Positions 5,332-7,421 of a DNA stretch of 7,421 nucleotides are shown here, in pieces. The notes beneath the pieces are model-generated. The model saw only the letters and a program-made list of their open reading frames with translations, was not told the DNA's origin and did no database searches. Origin of the DNA: Rhodoferax sp. (lineage in GTDB: Bacteria > Pseudomonadota > Gammaproteobacteria > Burkholderiales > Burkholderiaceae); the NCBI GenBank assembly GCA_020048295.1, contig JAIFMT010000202.1, positions 1 through 7,421 on the forward strand, in the 5' to 3' direction. Both the position numbers and the translations under genes were made by a program. Within the stretch, counting starts at the first letter, position 1. Each line of letters opens with the position of its first letter.

Positions 5332-6477
5332 ATGTCCGCGTCCCCTGCCCCACTGTTACAAGTTCCCCTGAATGACCTGCACATCGCCCTGGGTGCGCGC
5401 ATGGTGCCGTTTGCCGGCTATTCAATGCCGGTGCAATACCCGGCCGGTTTGATGGCCGAACACAAGCACACCCGCAGCGCGGCGGGCTTGTTTGATGTAT
5501 CACACATGGGCCAGTTGCGTCTGGTCGGCCCGGATGCGGCGGCGGCTTTGGAATCGCTGCTGCCAGTCGATGTGATCGACCTGACCGTGGGCAAGCAGCG
5601 CTACGGCCTGCTGCTCAATGATGCCGGCGGCATCATCGACGACCTGATGTTTGTCAACCGGGGTAGCGATATTTTTGTCATCGTCAACGGGGCCTGCAAG
5701 GCAGGCGACATCGCCCACATCCAGACCCACATTGGCACCCGCTGCGACGTGATTCCGATGCCAGAGCGCGCGCTGCTGGCGCTGCAAGGGCCGCAAGCCG
5801 TCACCGCCTTGTCGCGGCTGGCTCCGGGGGTGGAGCGACTGGTGTTCATGACCGGCGGCACTTTTGCCGTGCAGGCGGGGGAACAGCACATCGAGGTGTT
5901 TTTGACCCGCAGTGGCTACACCGGCGAAGATGGTTTTGAGATTTCGGTGCACCAGTCCGACGCACTGGCACTGGCACAAGCGCTGCTGGCACAGCCCGAG
6001 GTCAAGCCGATTGGCCTGGGCGCGCGCAACTCGCTGCGCCTTGAAGCCGGCCTGCCGCTCTACGGCAACGACATTGACAGCAGCACCACGCCGGTCGAAG
6101 CCGGCCTGAGCTGGGCCATGCAAAAGGTGCGCCGAGCCGGTGGCGCACGCGCAGGTGGCTTCCCAGGCGCTTCAAAAATACTAGCACAACTCGATGATAG
6201 TACGGGGGCTGTAGCTCGAAAACGTGTTGGACTGATGGCACTGGAGCGGATTCCCGTGCGCGAACACACCACGCTGCATGATGCCACCGGCCAGCCCATT
6301 GGCGAGGTGACCAGCGGCTTGCTGGGCCCAACCATTGACAAGCCCATCGCCATGGGCTACGTGCCCCCCGAGTTTGCTGCCGTGGGCACGCAGATCAACG
6401 CAATGGTGCGTGGCAAGCCGGTGCCCATGTTGGTCACCGCCATGCCGTTTGTGCCCACCCGCTATTTCCGTGGCTAA
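5332..6477 (+). CDS. gcvT: Glycine cleavage system T protein (aminomethyltransferase)
   Basis: The 381-residue cytoplasmic enzyme takes the aminomethyl group from lipoylated GcvH, releases ammonia and forms 5,10-methylene-tetrahydrofolate. Family features in order: MVPFAGYSMPVQYP at 24-37, LFDVSHMG at 53-60, the catalytic Asp motif GGIIDDL ending near 105, SGYTGEDGFE near 198-207, GLGARNSLRLEAGLPLYGNDI, EVTSGLLGPT, and a C-terminal end PFVPTRYFRG. I chose ATG 5332, which has GGAG at 5319-5322. The same frame is open upstream to about 5110, but that part is the riboswitch RNA. It is slightly longer than E. coli GcvT (364 residues), in part from a Gly/Ala-rich stretch (GGARAGGFPGA) common in relatives. 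Right after it, residues 281-300 use rare, AT-rich codons and resemble a REP-like repeat. The gene leads the gcvTHP operon; gcvH starts 38 bp after its stop. Confidence 0.96.
   Translation: MSASPAPLLQVPLNDLHIALGARMVPFAGYSMPVQYPAGLMAEHKHTRSAAGLFDVSHMGQLRLVGPDAAAALESLLPVDVIDLTVGKQRYGLLLNDAGGIIDDLMFVNRGSDIFVIVNGACKAGDIAHIQTHIGTRCDVIPMPERALLALQGPQAVTALSRLAPGVERLVFMTGGTFAVQAGEQHIEVFLTRSGYTGEDGFEISVHQSDALALAQALLAQPEVKPIGLGARNSLRLEAGLPLYGNDIDSSTTPVEAGLSWAMQKVRRAGGARAGGFPGASKILAQLDDSTGAVARKRVGLMALERIPVREHTTLHDATGQPIGEVTSGLLGPTIDKPIAMGYVPPEFAAVGTQINAMVRGKPVPMLVTAMPFVPTRYFRG
6171..6224 (+). repeat. Probable REP-like element, copy B, within gcvT
   Basis: The segment shares the skeleton of the intergenic copies: a TTCAAAAA-type AT-rich start, CTAGCACA at 6181-6188, and GGGCTGTAGCTCGAAA at 6206-6221. 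Copy A has CTAGCGCA at 420-427 and GGGCTACAGCTCAA at 438-451. The spacer between the two blocks is longer here, about 17 nt against 10. The 60 nt at 6172-6231 have only 27 G or C, clearly below the rest of gcvT, and use codons such as ATA, CTA, GTA, AGT and CGA. The reading frame stays open. Chance similarity cannot be excluded. Confidence 0.4.
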
Positions 6478-6515
6478 TCTTTTGTTTCAACTGACACCCT
6501 CACTGGAGTTTTCCC

Positions 6516-6890
6516 ATGACCATCAAATACACCCCCGACCACGAATGGATCAGCATCGACGGCAACCAGGCCACCATCGGCATCACTCACCACGCGCAAG
6601 ACGCGCTGGGCGACGTGGTATTTGTGGACCTGCCAGAAGTGGGCAAAAGCTACGCCACCAAAGACACTGCGGCGGTGGTCGAGTCGGTCAAGGCGGCGGC
6701 TGATGTTTACATTCCCGCTGCGGGCGTGGTGACTGAAGTGAATGAAGCGCTGCGCGCTGACCCGGCGCTGGCCAATTCTGACCCGCTGGGTGCCGGCTGG
6801 TTCTTCAAGATGACGCTGACCAACCCGGCGGAGCTTGATGCCATGATGGACGAGACCAGCTACACCGCGTTTGCCGCCGAGGCACACTGA
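6516..6890 (+). CDS. gcvH: Glycine cleavage system H protein (lipoyl carrier)
   Basis: The 124-residue protein is the mobile carrier of the glycine cleavage system. Its lipoyl-lysine arm accepts the aminomethyl group from GcvP, presents it to GcvT and is reoxidised by dihydrolipoamide dehydrogenase (not in this window). The lipoylation motif VVESVKAAADVY places the modified residue at Lys59. Other family marks are DHEWI at 8-12, GITHHAQDALGDVVFVDLPEVG at 22-43 (seen in two parts), PAAGVVTEVNEAL, and the C-terminal GAGWFFKMTL. Length is normal. GGAG at 6505-6508 stands 7 nt before the ATG. It lies 38 bp after gcvT and is surely in the same operon. Confidence 0.97.
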   Translation: MTIKYTPDHEWISIDGNQATIGITHHAQDALGDVVFVDLPEVGKSYATKDTAAVVESVKAAADVYIPAAGVVTEVNEALRADPALANSDPLGAGWFFKMTLTNPAELDAMMDETSYTAFAAEAH

Positions 6891-7001
6891 CATCCAGGAT
6901 GCTTTGACGGCAAGTCCCGAGTCTGTTGAAGCCCTTCTTGCGCCGAATTCTGCTTTGCCCGCCAAATCAGCGGGCTGCGCGCTCTCCTTGATTGAACTGC
7001 C
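6891..7001 (+). other. gcvH-gcvP spacer with a short hairpin
   Basis: This 111-bp spacer is long for an operon junction. It holds one perfect hairpin, GCCCGC at 6957-6962 with GCGGGC at 6970-6975 and a 7-nt loop. No T-run follows, so it is not a standard terminator; it might slow or protect the mRNA. I see no promoter, small gene or good ribosome binding site before gcvP. The function, if any, is unknown. Confidence 0.3.
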
Positions 7002-7421
7002 ATGACCACGACACCCACGCTTGCCCACCTCGAAAACCCATCCGAATTCATTGCCCGCCACATTGGCATCAGCGCCGCCGACGAAGCGCTGATGCTGCAG
7101 GCTGTGAATGCCACCTCGCGCCAGGCGCTGATCAACGAGATCGTGCCTGCCTCGATTGCCCGCAGCCATGCCATGGACATCCCTGCGGCCATTTCTGAGG
7201 CGGCGGCGCTGGCTGAGCTGAAGTCCATCGCCAGCAAAAACCAGGTGTTCAAGAGCTTTATTGGCCAGGGCTATTACGGCACCCACACGCCCGGCGTGAT
7301 TCTGCGCAATATCCTGGAAAACCCGGCCTGGTACACCGCTTACACGCCGTACCAGGCCGAAATCAGCCAGGGACGGATGGAGGCGCTGGTCAACTTCCAG
7401 ACCCTGGTTTGTGACCTGACC
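7002..7421 (+). CDS. gcvP: Glycine decarboxylase (P protein), N-terminal part, cut by the window edge
   Basis: The first 140 residues of the PLP-dependent P protein are visible; the full family protein is about 950 residues. GcvP decarboxylates glycine and loads the remaining aminomethyl group onto GcvH. The N-terminus has the expected FIARHIGIS near residues 16-24, then [20 protein letters not shown] at about 86-105 and [20 protein letters not shown] at about 106-125, followed by MEALVNFQT, all hallmark GcvP sequence. The PLP-binding lysine lies beyond the edge. The start ATG at 7002 fits the usual start in relatives, although no clear Shine-Dalgarno sequence precedes it (TTGATTGAACTGCC). 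The gene is downstream of gcvH on the same strand. The open frame has no stop before the edge. Confidence 0.95.
   Translation, partial: MTTTPTLAHLENPSEFIARHIGISAADEALMLQAVNATSRQALINEIVPASIARSHAMDIPAAISEAAALAELKSIASKNQVFKSFIGQGYYGTHTPGVILRNILENPAWYTAYTPYQAEISQGRMEALVNFQTLVCDLT

Noticed and set aside
6474..7286. 270-codon open frame on the minus strand across gcvH and gcvP
   Set aside because: It spans two certain genes and their spacer in antisense and shows no family features.
1..7421. CRISPR array, tRNA or rRNA genes, insertion sequence or phage genes
   Set aside because: I saw no spaced direct repeats, no cloverleaf or rRNA signature, and no transposase or integrase reading frame.

Overview
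The window looks like chromosomal DNA from a Betaproteobacterium of the Comamonadaceae (Rhodoferax/Polaromonas type). Reasons: GC-rich coding sequence, closely family-like MogA, DarP, TldE and GcvT proteins, gcvTHP behind a tandem glycine riboswitch, and short REP-like hairpin repeats of a kind I recall from that family. The genus is an inference. No tool was run; all coordinates and pairings were read by eye.

Layout. (1) 1-1995, + strand: the 3' end of a small His/Cys-rich, probably exported protein, then a 212-bp spacer with two repeat-like palindromic segments, then a periplasmic multicopper oxidase with all four copper-ligand motifs. This reads as a copper-handling locus that continues to the left of the window. 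(2) 2024-3469, - strand: pmbA/tldE, convergent with the oxidase gene. (3) 3544-4808, + strand: darP (yjgA) and mogA, overlapping by ATGA and so probably co-transcribed; darP is divergent from pmbA. (4) 4809-5331: a 523-bp non-coding region holding an inverted repeat, a REP-like element, a probable promoter, a two-aptamer glycine riboswitch and an intrinsic terminator. (5) 5332-7421, + strand: gcvT, gcvH and the first 140 codons of gcvP, which runs off the right edge.

How the genes work together. gcvT, gcvH and gcvP encode three of the four proteins of the glycine cleavage system. GcvP decarboxylates glycine, GcvH carries the aminomethyl group on lipoyl-lysine, and GcvT passes the one-carbon unit to tetrahydrofolate and releases ammonia. 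The riboswitch and terminator in their leader should let glycine itself turn on the operon. MogA acts in molybdenum cofactor synthesis, DarP in 50S ribosome maturation and TldE in a TldD/TldE protease; these are ordinary chromosomal genes.

I found no new defence, mobile or biosynthetic system. The observations most worth checking are a three-copy REP-like family with one copy apparently lying inside the gcvT reading frame, a possible extra helix in the linker between the two glycine aptamers, and a possible leaderless start for darP.
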